The notes under the pieces were generated by a model, which worked only from the letters and a program-made list of their open reading frames with translations, did not search any database and was not told where the DNA came from. 64,000 bases of DNA from Moniliella sp. 'wahieum' (lineage: Eukaryota > Basidiomycota > Moniliellomycetes > Moniliellales > Moniliellaceae), in assembly GCA_003971905.1 (NCBI GenBank), contig RSEE01000017.1, positions 558,001 through 622,000 of the forward strand, given 5' to 3'. Positions 12,248 through 22,528 of the stretch are shown piece after piece (position 1 is the first letter of the stretch; the number at the start of each line of letters is the position of its first letter). The translations under genes were made by a program, and so were the position numbers.

Positions 12248-14551
12248 ATGTCGGGCGAGACCAAAGAGTCCAAACCATTGCCCGCCCCTGACCCGGGCGA
12301 GGCCCCGCCAGCCTATGCGTCTGAACCCCGCACGTTCCCCTCCACCTCGGACGACGATACGACTCAAACCGTCACGCCAGACGAGTGTGTTGCCCACTTA
12401 CGCCTGCTCGCTGTGTTTGCCGATTTGCGCGACTCGATCGCCCATACCGATGGCATGTTTGGCCTGTGGGACAAGGACGTGCTGGCCGACTTTGAAGTCG
12501 AAGACGATCGAAACAAGGCGCTCGCGCTGGTACGGGAGAAGCGCTGGGCAGTGTATGTGGCACGAGCGGCAGATCGGTTCGAACGGTTTTGGTTTGACTG
12601 TCTGCCTAGGTCGACGGGACCTGACATTACGCTCGATATCGTCGACTCTAGTACACGCTTATACAAGGACGTGATAGCCAATTCAAAGTGTGTCGGACGG
12701 GCGGCTCTGGAAGAAGGTGGACAAGTTGCCCCCTGGATGTGTTGATGGTTTGGCATGCATTTTGCCTCAACCCGATCAACTATCTTGAAGATTGTCTCCG
12801 CACGCATCGGATGCAGGTTTGGTACGCTGGCTTCCCCTGGGCCCTGATCGACAAATGTATCAACGACTCGCTCGATTACTTGCCGCCCGCCAAAGCTGCC
12901 GAGAAGTTCCAAGCGCGCACCGGTCGCGCCTGGCGCAACCAGGAAGATAAGAAGGGCAAGATGGTCGTCTGTCCCCGTTGTGCGCGAGAGCAGGAAGTGC
13001 CGTGGGTCACAGCGGGTCGACTGGGCTCGTTGGCCAAGCCGTGGTTCGATGCCCAAAAGGGGTTTACCGACTCCAACTGGCTTACTACCTGCTCCGCCTG
13101 CTCGTACCGCATCAACCACAGTGACTTGCGTGTGGCCAAGTTCCGTGCGGATTTTCAGGAACTCAAGTTGCGCGATATCGTCATGCCAGGCACCATGTTT
13201 TCGTTTGATGGACGTCCTATGTACGAAGAGTCCAGGTCCAGCATGCACCAGTCGTACGGCAGCCACTTTTTACTAAAGGGGGTCTACGTGCAGCTTGACA
13301 GAAAGCTCGACTTGAATCTCACTCCCCATGCTACCATCCAAGACGTGTGCAAAGTTATCCAAAAGGGGTTTAGCGACCGGGACGTGGTGCGGCAAGTAGG
13401 CAACCGTCAAAATGTGCTTCAGCGCGTGGCTAAGGTCCGACGCGTGGGGATTCGGTTGATGATGTCGCGCTATTGGGAAAATTCGTGTCCGTTTGGACTC
13501 GAGTTGGTCGGCGCGGTTCTGCGGCAAGGTACATTTGTTCGCAAGATGGATGAGATTGATTGGTTGCATTCGCCCGCGCTGCAACAGACCATGACTCGAT
13601 CAATTGACAAGTACCTCATCTTTCTCCAAATCATCAAAAAGTTTCCTGGCGACATGGCCGTACCCACCTTGGACGTCGACTTGGCATGGCACACGCACCA
13701 GCTCGCTCCGGCACGCTACCATGCCTACACGATGCACCATATGGGCCGCATACTCAACCATGATGATAAAGTAGCTTCGGGCCAGTTGAGCGATGCGTTC
13801 GAACGCACATCCAAACGGTACAGTAGCTTGACCAATGGCCAGCCTTACTCCCAGTGCACTTGCTGGTACTGCGAGGCAGTACGTGAAGGCCATACCAACT
13901 CTGCTTCTCCGGCCTACTGGTTCGCCTCTTCTACAGCCTCCCTCGCTCGAGCTAATTCCGACGCCCTCCATACTAATCCTACCATCCACCGCGACACGCC
14001 TCACCGCAACGCGCACATGTCCGCTCACAACGCCGTGCCAACCGAGGGCAACCCCAAACTAGAGTCCAAAGAGACCATGCGCTACCGCCGTCTCGTTTCC
14101 AAGGCCGCAGCGGCCCAGCGGAGACTGCACAAACGCGGATTGCTCACCTCCCCTGCGAACGAGAAGAACGAGAAACAACGTCCACGGTATGAACCGACGG
14201 AATCCACCGCGTTGGCATGGGGAATCTACCCCATCTACATGCCTTACTACGCTCCTTACTACCCGGACCCATGCATCACCCCCGGCTCCAACTCGGGCAT
14301 GTACCCGTCCAACCCGGCGTGCGCGGCCATGGGATCCGGTAGCGTCGGCGCCTGCGTCGCGGGCACATGTGGTGGTGCTGTAGGCGCAGGCTCGTGCGGC
14401 GCAGCAGGGTGCGCTAACCCCGTGGGCGGGTACGCGTCGTGCCAGTCCGGTACGGGTGCGGGGGGGTGCGGAAACGTTGGCAATAACTCTGGCTGCGGAA
14501 GCGGAGGGAGGAGGGTGCGGAGGAGGAGGTGCTGGATGCGGTGGTGGGTAA
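12248..14551 (+). CDS. DUF1399 glycine-rich-domain protein (GRDP-like)
   Basis: About 765 aa with no intron seen. After an acidic, Pro-rich N-terminus comes a helical DUF1399 region. It has paired CxxC motifs (VVCPRCAREQEVPW and TTCSACSY, possible zinc ligands), a central strand-rich part (FLLKGVYVQL), and the family hallmark TLDVDLAWHTHQL with its conserved Trp-His-x-His (about 13680). The tail is Gly/Cys/Ala-rich (AGCANPVGG, GGCGNVGNNSGCG). The true end is reached by a one-base shift near 14507, giving a Gly-Cys tail that stops at 14549-14551; the longer open frame to 14637 reads through a minisatellite. Two further frame changes lie at about 12690-12735, around LWKKVDKLP. Plant GRDPs affect stress and hormone responses; the fungal role is unknown. 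Confidence 0.8.
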
Positions 14552-14559
14552 TGTGCAGC

Positions 14560-14637
14560 TGGTTGGTTGTTGGTTGGTTGCTGGTTGGTTGCTGGTTGGT
14601 TGCTGGTTGGTTGCTGTGGTTGCTGATTGCTGGTTGA
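14560..14637. repeat. GGTTGGTTGCT minisatellite
   Basis: Four to five direct copies of an 11-bp unit GGTTGGTTGCT, with degenerate flanks, lie directly behind the DUF1399 stop codon, in the 3' UTR or terminator region. Confidence 0.8.
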
Positions 14638-15221
14638 TGATTCAATGCTCTGCTTATGCCTACTAAGGAATACCTCCTCTTCTTCTTCAAGGCACCGCAG
14701 GTGTCGGTATGTGATGCCATATCATTGACCATGACGCCTATATAGTTTTGCTGTGGCGCTTGTGGTGTACATAGGATGCCCCCCGGTGAACATATACTGA
14801 TGAATCTCCATGTTATAAGGAGGGCGGTCGATGGCCTCTCGTAGGTGCAACTATGCCAATAATCTTGATGACCTATACACACGCTGCTCCATCCTGGGAG
14901 TGTCTGACTTGCAGCCAGTAACACACAGCTAACACCCAAACTAGAGGATCTTTCCTTAGCTTCTATACTACACCCGCTCCTCGGTTCGACCACGATCTGA
15001 GGCGGGACAGACCGTGCGTGGCTCCGATCGGCTATCAGAGGGGCTTGCATCCCTCAACTACATGGGTAGGTCCCACTTCGGGGCTCGTCCCATGACACTA
15101 GGCTATATCTATTGGCTTGATCTTCTGTCTATCCGTTTCTCAACTTGAACTCTGGCTCCAGGGAAGCCTGTTTTGCTTGCTCGTTACATGTTGAAGCGAT
15201 AGCTGGGCATTTTGCCCAGCA
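14638..15221. other. Intergenic region before tRNA-Leu, nothing recognised
   Basis: About 580 bp of lower-GC spacer between the DUF1399 gene and tRNA-Leu. I see no open frame with protein-like content, no repeat and no promoter-like element other than the tRNA's own internal boxes. Confidence 0.4.
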
Positions 15222-15319
15222 GGCGAGATAGCGAAGTGGTCTAACGCGCTGTGTTAAGGAATCCTTTGGAATCCGCAACCGCAGTCCTCCGGGGCGTGGG
15301 TTCGAATCCCCTCTCGTCA
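15222..15319 (+). tRNA. tRNA-Leu(AAG), 19-nt intron, T-stem one base short
   Basis: Acceptor GGCGAGA pairs with TCTCGTC (one G-T), discriminator A. The A box is TAGCGAAGTGG and the B box GGTTCGAATCC. Anticodon stem CTGTG/CGCAG with loop TTAAGGC gives anticodon AAG (15256-15258) after removal of an intron at 15260-15278, the canonical 37/38 position. AAGGA of the anticodon loop can pair with TCCTT in the intron, as expected for the splicing endonuclease. The extra arm (TCCTCCGGGG) is class II, as in Leu. The 3' T-stem reads CCCC where the second copy has CCCAC, so the stem loses a pair: either an indel error or a decaying copy. A short T-run follows at 15324. Confidence 0.88.
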
Positions 15320-16368
15320 CTACATTTTTGTTGGTATTTTGTCGCCTTCGCTCCACTCACTTGTGGATTGATATCGACGCTCAAGGCTCCTGCTCAGGGC
15401 CCAAGTGCTAGCTAATACCACCACGACGAAAGAGATCATACATCATTCATTGGTCGTACAACCTCCTGCCCCAAGCTTCAAGCTTCAAACTTCAAGCTTC
15501 AAGCCGTCTAACGCAACCTTTTTGTTTATCCAGCAAGTCCTTGGCGCGGGTACGAATGAGGGTACCACGCCCCCTATACTGCCCTGTCGTCCTCGGTGCC
15601 AGACCCAGGACTGACCCCAATCCGCAAATCGGTGGCCCTCCCGACCTGCTTGTTACCTCTACCTCTACCTCTGGCATGGAACGTCATCAGTTGCATCGCT
15701 CGCCTACATCGCTCGCCTAGTTGTACATCCTCTACGAAGTGCTTCGTACCGCAGACGTACGTTTTTCTTTGCTTGACACAGGTGCTCGGCGCCCACTTCT
15801 ACCTTCTCCTTCAGTTCTATTACCACAGACGCATTGGGCAAGCTCATGTCCTGCTTCTCTGTCCTGGTTCCGGCCTCGACCTATTTTTCGATTTGACATT
15901 TGGCATTTGGCTTCTGGCTTCTGGCTTTTGGCTTTTGGCTTGTGGCCCTTGGCTCGACCCGTGCAACACCTAGCCAGCAATACTTACCTAGTGCTACGCT
16001 ATGGAAGCAAGAATCGGGCACGCGGAGGGGTGGGTGGGGGGGGGGAGGGGTAGAGCCGCCATCGGTCTGGTTGGATGGGATTACAAGTTGAAGGGAACAA
16101 ACGTGTCACAGCATAAGCTAGAGGGCCCGAGGGCACACGAAAGAAATGCCAAGCCGGGGACTGAAGGCCAGGGCATACTTTGCAAGTGAGCATGCTTTGG
16201 CTTTGCTTAGTCCGCCTGGCAGGCTAGAAAGGATAGAAGGAGGGGCAGAAGCAGGCGAGAGGGGAAGGAAATGGGATAATGGGATTTTGACGGCACATGC
16301 GCACTCTTCTTCATAGAAAGTGAGAGTGCGAATTTCCAGGCGAGAGGGTACAAAGCTAGCGAGCGGGA
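15320..16368. other. 1 kb intergenic region with TTCAAGC and TTGGCTTC repeats
   Basis: No gene is supported. A TTCAAGCTTCAAAC-type repeat lies at about 15473-15505. A TTGGCTTCTGGCTTT repeat lies at 15900-15950. A G-run (16033-16043) sits in a purine-rich stretch. The last part is presumably the 3' flank of the beta-tubulin gene, which ends at 16369 on the minus strand. Confidence 0.45.
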
Positions 16369-17934
16369 CTACTCTTCCGCTTCGCCCTCAAAGCCATTCG
16401 CTTCGTATGCATCCTCAGCCGGTGCCATCCCATCTTCCTCAACGTACTCCTCCTCGTATCCATCTTCCAAGAGCTCGTCTTCGTCGATGCTGGCCTCTTG
16501 GTACTGCTGGTACTCGGAAACAAGGTCCATGAGGTTGGACTCGGCCTCGGTAAACTCCATCTCGTCCATACCTTCGTTGGTGTACCAGTGGAGGAAAGCG
16601 CGGCGACGGAACATGGCGGAAAATTGGGCTTGCGTCCGCTTGAACAGTTCCTGAACCGAGGTGGTGTTGCCAATAAAGGTGGCGCTGACCGGCGAGTCAA
16701 CCGGCGGCACGTCACACAGCGAAGTGGTGATGTTTTGCGGGATCCAGTCAACAAAGCCCGAACTGCTCTTCTGCTGTGCCTGGAACATATCTTCCACATC
16801 TTTGCTCTTGATTGTCTTGCCACGGAAGTTGGCACCAACAGTAAGGTACTTGCCCACTGAAGCACAGCAATTCGCCTAGTCAGCAATCTGCTCCACAGGT
16901 CATTTACAAAGAAAAAAAGAGGGACATACAACGAGCGTCGACGGCAGCCATGGTGTTACCGGGCGCAAGGCCCTGCTGGACCAGCTCAGCCACCTTGAGG
17001 TTGGTGTAGGCCTTGGATCCAAGCGAAACAAGGGGCGCGTAGCCAACGGTAAAGAAGTGAAGACGCGGGAAGGGAACCATGTTGACCGCAAGCTTGCGCA
17101 GGTCCGAGTTGAGCTGACCTGGGAACCGAAGTGTCGTCGACACACCCGACATGGCCTTGGCAATGACCTTGTTCAAGTCGGACGAGGTAGGGTCCTTGAT
17201 GCGAAGCGTCTTCATGCAAATGTCAAACAGTGCCTCATTATCCAAGCAGAAGGTCATGTCGGAGTGCTCCACCAGCTGGTGGAAACTAAGCGTCGCATTG
17301 TACGGCTCGACCACCACCTCGCTCACCTTGGGGCTAGGCAAGACGGACCAAGAGGTGAGAATGCGGTCGGGGAACTCCTCACGGAGCTTGGTGATCAGGT
17401 TGGTGCCCAACCCGAGCCAGTGCCGCCACCAAGGGAGTGGAGCAGCTGGAAGCCTTGCAGGACGTCGGCCTTCTCGGCCTCCTTACGAGCCACTTCCATA
17501 ATCGAGTCGATGAGCTCGGCGCCTGAAGGGCAGAAGACAAGGGGGTCAGCAGCCACAGAGCACAAGGGAAGGCGAGCGCGTGCACAGGCGGGAGACAGAC
17601 AGACCTTCGGTGTAGTAGCCCTTGGCAAAGCTGTTGCCGGCGCCTGAGCTGCCAAAGATGAGCGAGTCGGGGCGGAAGAGCTTGGCAAGAGGGCCGTTGC
17701 GGACAACGTCGATGGTGCCAGGCTCGAGGTCGACCGTGATGTTGCGGGGGCGAAGCGGTTGCTGTCGGCCGACTCGCTGAAGAAGACATCGACCTTGCCG
17801 AGCTGGCGGTCGTCGGTGCCGACGTAGGCGCCGTCATAGTCGAGGCCGTGCTCGGCGGTGATGTTCTTCCAGAACTCGGTGCCGACCTGGGTGCCGGCCT
17901 GGCCGACGCTGAAGGTGATGATCTCGCGGCCCAT
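16369..17934 (-). CDS. Divergent beta-tubulin with altered drug-site residues
   Basis: GTP-binding subunit of microtubules. Exons (minus) 17934-17605, 17522-16930 and 16856-16369; introns of 82 and 73 nt. The tubulin signature [26 protein letters not shown] and [14 protein letters not shown] are all beta-type. Two single-base deletions (in a C-run near 17752 and at about 17405) break the frame; restoring them gives exactly 471 codons including stop. Unusual points: the N-terminus is [18 protein letters not shown] instead of MREI...GQCGNQIG. Trp replaces Phe167 ([11 protein letters not shown]). Met replaces Glu198 (EHSDMTFC). The acidic tail is about 25 residues longer than usual. It is probably a second isotype beside a canonical beta-tubulin elsewhere. 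A 17-C tract lies in the leader just upstream of the ATG. Confidence 0.9.
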
Positions 17935-18430
17935 GGTGGGAGTCGGGGGGGGGGGGGGGGGCGTAAGGGCGAAAGCAGGATGGGGTCGGCGGCGACGGCG
18001 AAGGCGTCTGTCTGGGTGACGTGGGAGCTTCTGCTAGGCCAGCCGAGTGCGCCTTAGCCCAGGCAGGCGCTCCGCCCTCGGCGGCCAACCAACACGAGGC
18101 GCCGCGCTGCCACGCCGCGCCACGGCGCCAGTGTGCGCCCTGCCCCGGCACAGGCGCAGTGTGTGACCGCGCGCGCCGCTTCAATTCAATTCGCCGCGGC
18201 CGCGCGCGTCGCGAGACTGCCGCGCGGCAGGGGGCAGCCAGCTGCCATATCACATTTCACATTTCAACTGCAATGTTCAACTGCTCAGCCGCCCCTCGGC
18301 CGCTGGGTAAATGATTCAATTCATTACTGCGGCCGTCTGTCAGCCTCCCGCCCCCAGCAGTCGCCCTTTGGAGCGAACGTGGCTCTTCGCATCCGTCTAT
18401 CCGTCTCTCACCCCCCCCTCTTCCCACCTG

Positions 18431-19210
18431 TCAGGCGCGCTCGTGCTTGTAGATAGGAGTCACTGCGGGCACAGCCCATGGTACGGCATGCCACGATCCA
18501 TCCTCATCGGCCTTCCCTCTTCTGAGATCGGATGGTGCAAGAGGAGGGAGAGGAGGGAAGGGCGACGCGGCCAGGGCGAGGAGCAGCACGAGCAGGACCA
18601 ACGCCCACAGTGTTGGACGAGGACGCGGTGGAAGTAGTAGGGCGGTCCTAGAATCCAAAGCAGAGCACGCTCCTGTTGCTGGCGCAGGGTGTTTCGCTAC
18701 CGCGTCCAGCGCACGTGCCAGAGCAACCGCACTTGGCTCGACTTGGGCCACGCCAAGGCGGAGCGCAATGTACGTGGCGAGCAGGTGGCAGCAGAATGGG
18801 GCAGGTCCGCGTAGGGACAAAGGCAGAGGCCCAGAGCAGGATAGGTGAGGTAGCCGCCCGCCTGGGCTTGTTGGGCCGCAGGAGGGGCAAGATCAGGATC
18901 CAGCCCAGATCCCGTCGTGGCTTCCGTCGTGGTCAAGACGGAACGCGGTTCGAACGGCCGCGGAAGTAGACGCACTGGGCGGGGGGGGGCATGAGGCAAG
19001 AGTGGGTTAGGCCGTGGCAAGCGGGCGTGGCAGAGCGCGAGCGCGGGGAACGGTCGTCGTACCTTGGCCTTGGTCCACGAGGTCGAGCGCAGGCAGCAGC
19101 TCGCTGTCCACCGCCTGGGCAAGGTGCAAGAGACACGGTTCATCCACTGGGCCGCCGCGGGGGATGCGGTCAATGAGGGTGGTGAGGAGCGCGTGGCGGG
19201 GCCAGTCCAT
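18431..19210 (-). CDS. SWS1/ZSWIM7-like SWIM-domain protein (Shu complex)
   Basis: Predicted zinc-binding partner of RAD51 paralogues in homologous recombination. Exon 1 (19210-19063) starts MDWPRHALLTTLIDRI and contains LPALDLVDQG, matching the 'ALDLVD' motif of SWS1. The intron opens GTACGACG and ends CCCAG near 18987. Exon 2 holds the SWIM CxC...CxH motif: LGLCLCP (about 18832) and, after a one-base frame change, PFCCHLLATYIALRLG. The last matches the 'CKHLLA.YL' end of SWIM domains. Downstream VALARALDAVAKH is helical. The family length is about 140-200 aa, so the real stop is probably near 18640; the open frame to 18431 includes an unlikely Leu/Pro-rich tail. The XRCC2-like gene at 1662 may encode its complex partner. 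Confidence 0.7.
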
Positions 19211-20646
19211 TGGCGGCGGGAGGGGAGCATGCAGGCATAATGCTGGCCGATCCCAGTGGCCGCGACGCGCGCCTTCCACGTGGCAGTTTGTTTCGTAATT
19301 TCATTCTGGGATTGGATTCGCATTGGGTGTTTCGATGCGGGTGGCCTGTGCGCACTGCCCTGTCTCTGGCCTGCGTCTTTTTCCGCTCCTCCCCACCGCC
19401 GTCTGGTGGGCGTCTGACAGGGCCCACTTTTCCTGTTGGTATGTTAATCCAGCGACGATCCTCTCAACCGATTCGATCAGGGATCGATCATCGATCATCC
19501 CAGGCCTCGGCTCCTCCCGCCGGTTCATCGAACGGTCATCGATGAGTTCAACACAGTATACACAGTGCTCAGGTACTCATCATATGTTGTTTCCATCATA
19601 TGTTGCGCGTCCCAAAAGCCCAACGCCATACGTGCCCCCTCCATGGAAGAGCACGCGATGAGGGGGGGAGGGGAGGGATGGATTCCCAGGCGGGACAGGG
19701 CTGGGCCCAGGACAGGCTTCCGATGCGGGCTGGGCGCTAGAGTGGCAAAATGGCCAGTGCAGGGGACAGTGGCAAGAAAGGGGCAAGGCGCCAGTGTCAA
19801 ATTCAGGTGGGCAAAAGCTGAGGGCCTGTGCGTTAGTCTTCTCTGAGCCGCCCAGCCCCGCTGAGCTGGGGTTAGTACTTAGCTGGTTACCGTAGGGATA
19901 GTGGCTCCGCGCCGCATCGTCCTCATCGATCATTGAATCATCTTGAGCTTGATCGCTTAGCCCACCAGGAACCGTCGTGCAGGAGAATCAAACGTCAAAC
20001 CGTCTAGTGACGCGGTGACGGATGCTCGTCGTCTTCGATAGCCGGCAGCCTGCGAGAGCTCTCTCATCGACATTATCAATCGGGTCCAGGTATCCTCGCT
20101 TGGCTCACATATCCTGCTTGGTCCTCAGTCTGAGTATTCCGCGCAACACACGGGGTGGCCTGGTGTGGCATGTGGCTGCGAGCCAGAAGGAGCACGGTGG
20201 GGTACATGAGGATACACGGCTACAGTAGGCTAGAGGACATGGAGGGTGGATCGACACATCTATCGCCGATTCCGTTGTCCCGCTAACGCGTTACCCGGGT
20301 ACCGGCTACCCACCCACCTTGGGCCCTCTCCTGCCGTGGGACCACGGACAGGCGCTCTGCGTATATATGTATCCCAGCCGGCTGCACCCTACCAGGCGGT
20401 CCCAACCGGCGCGCTCGGGGACCCGTATTCAATCAACACGCATCATCGACATCATCGCACCCCACCCGTATCCTTTGCCGCACACGTCGCCTGTCCCCGC
20501 TTGCGCTTCTTCCCTTCTCTCCTCCCCGCCTGCTCCACGCAGGACCAACCTCACCTCAGTCGTGTCTGCCCATCTCGGCAGCATCTGACCCCTTCCACCT
20601 CTCCCCCGATCGCTTTCTCCTTCTCCTCTGCCACGCCACCATCATC
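19211..20646. other. 1.4 kb spacer between divergent SWS1-like and glycogenin-like genes
   Basis: No gene is supported. It contains GATCGATCATCGATCATC words (19480-19500), an ACGCGT at 20286-20291 next to GTTACCCGGGTACCGG, and a TATATAT box at 20362-20368, about 280 bp upstream of the glycogenin-like ATG. The stretch after the TATA box is pyrimidine-rich, consistent with a transcribed leader. Confidence 0.45.
20362..20368 (+). promoter_or_regulatory. TATA box upstream of the glycogenin-like gene
   Basis: TATATAT in a GC-rich surround is followed by about 270 bp of C/T-rich sequence up to the ATG at 20647. It is the best core promoter candidate in this spacer. Confidence 0.35.
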
Positions 20647-22528
20647 ATGGCTACCTTTGCCACCTCCTCCACACCGAGGCCGATCTGCCCGGGGTGCAAG
20701 CCCTGGTCTATGCCCTGCGCCAGCGCTCGCCCGTGCCCCCATCCTCCTCCTTACCACTCCCGCTCTGCTTCCTGTTCACGTCCAAGCCGCGGTCCGTCGC
20801 CTCCCTGTGGATCAGGTGGTCGGGGTAGAGCCACTGAGTCGCAACAGTCTCGCCACACTCTCTCGTCCTTTCCCTTCCCCTATCTCTCCGATCCCCTCCC
20901 CTTTTGCGCCCGAGATGCCGACAGCCTTACGTGGCTGCACCTCTTCCGCCTTCTGCTCCCCAAGTCGTATACCTCGACCCACATCTCCTGCCCCTGGGCG
21001 ACCTGAGCCCACTCCTCACCACCCCCCTGGGTCCTGCGGCCGCTGCGATGGCGCCTGATCCCACTTGGCCAGACCACTACGCTACCTCACTCCTCGTCCT
21101 TCGCCCAGGCCTAGACACCTTCCATACTCTCCTCGCTGCCGCAGAGCATGGGCCTACCGATACCAGCAGCCTGCTCAGCACGCTCCCCCTCCATCGTCTT
21201 CCGTACCTGTACAACGTCCAGCCCAAGGGGGGTACATCTTTGCGCCTGCCTGGACCAAGTTCCGGTCGAGCGTGCGTGCCATCACGCTCCCGTTCCGGCC
21301 TTGGCATCGCCCTGCACCGACCATGTTGTCGTCGCGGGTGACGGGCCTTCCGCCCGCCCCAGCATTCGTCTCGGATGACAACTTGGCCGAGACGTGGGGG
21401 CGACCTATGCCGCTGCGGAGGCAGCTCCTTCCCCTCCTCCACCAAGCTACTCGCCTCTGCTTCCTGGCCGGCCCACCCTGCTCCCCCGCCATCTGCACCA
21501 TCTCCTCCATCTGCACCATCTATTGAGCCTACCGTATTGGTTCCTGAGCCAACATCGTCCTCTCCCCCTTCTGCGCCTGCGATTCCTTGGACGCATTCTA
21601 TTCCCCCCACTCCTTCTTGTCCTACTCCATCCCACGCCCCGCCTCAGGAGATGGGAGTACACCACACGGACCATGACCAAGCTCCGTACACCGACCGCCG
21701 CCTGCGCCTGAGCATGCGCCTTTCCTTTCCAACTCCTCCCTTGCTTCACAGCATTTTCCCGCCCCCACCCACGTCTTCCCAAGACACGTATACTTCCTGG
21801 CCAACCGAGGGGCAGGAGGCGCAACGCACGCCCCACCTCCGCCTTTGGCTCCGCACACAGTGCTGCCGTGCCGGACTACCCCAACGCATGGTCTACGCCC
21901 CGTACTGACCACGTCTGGCACCACCATACTCTACTTGAGTTGGCACAGGAGGACCGGGCGCATCAAGCGCGTCAACCGGCCATCTTGCGCACGTTGGCTC
22001 ACCACGATCCTAGTGGGCCGTTTACCTCGCTCCTCCCGCGTCGGTCGGGACAGGGTCCCAGCCCGACCACCATGACCATCAGGCGTACCACGGGCACAGC
22101 GGGCCACGGGTACCAGTACCAACCCGGTCCCTCCGACGCGCCTGCACAGGCTCAACAGGCTCCACAGGCCCAGCCCCCAGCTCAGGAACAGCATCCCTGG
22201 TCCCACCATGCCCTACCTCCTACCCGTGTCTTCCCCCCCGAGTGGGCGGAACGGCCGAGGCAGAAACCCAGTGGGAACGCAACCCCCCCGCCGAACCAAC
22301 CCCAACCGCACCAGCACCGGGGACCACATCTACCCCAACCTCAGCCGCAACCGCAATCCCAGCCCCAATGGGAGCTCCCAACCGAGGAAACCTGGGTGAC
22401 GCGCATGCTCATGCTGCACCCGAAGGGGGAGGGTAGAGCCAGGGACGCGAGGTGGGATGCCGCGGTACATCCGGTACGCCAATGCGTGGGATATCGTGCG
22501 GGAGGGGCGGAGGAGGCGGAGGAGGTAG
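20647..22528 (+). CDS. Glycogenin-like GT8 protein lacking catalytic motifs
   Basis: Fold and order match fungal glycogenin. The N-terminus reads MATFATLL.TEADLPGVQALVYALRQ with one frame change. VQAAVRRLPVDQVVGVEPL, LTWLHLFRLL, VVYLDPHLLPL, LLVLRPGLDTFHTLL, HRLPYLYNVQPKGG, APAWTKFRSSVRAITL and PWHRP follow. A long Pro/Gln-rich linker leads to TRVFPPEWAERPR and a C-terminal RYIRYANAWDIVREG (stop 22526-22528), where glycogenin binds glycogen synthase. Key residues are changed within one unbroken frame: the metal-binding DxD is D-P-H (20976-20984), NSG is ATS, and the DQG catalytic motif is TSS (21162-21170). Self-glucosylation is therefore unlikely. At least five single-base frame changes lie elsewhere. 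No intron is evident. Confidence 0.75.

Noticed and set aside
12364-13266. 300-codon minus-strand frame opposite the DUF1399 gene
   Set aside because: Shadow of a conserved plus-strand coding region.
14552-14637. Trp/Leu/Val-rich C-terminus of the DUF1399 protein
   Set aside because: It is translated minisatellite; a one-base shift gives the natural Gly/Cys tail and a stop at 14549-14551.
15222-15319. tRNA-Asn(GTT) or tRNA-Ser reading of the tRNA
   Set aside because: The anticodon stem only pairs (CTGTG/CGCAG) with AAG in the loop, and the class II arm and exon sequence match eukaryotic tRNA-Leu(AAG).
18431-18640. Leu-rich segment as a membrane helix of the SWS1-like protein
   Set aside because: Family members are short soluble proteins; the segment follows the expected end and probably lies beyond the true stop.
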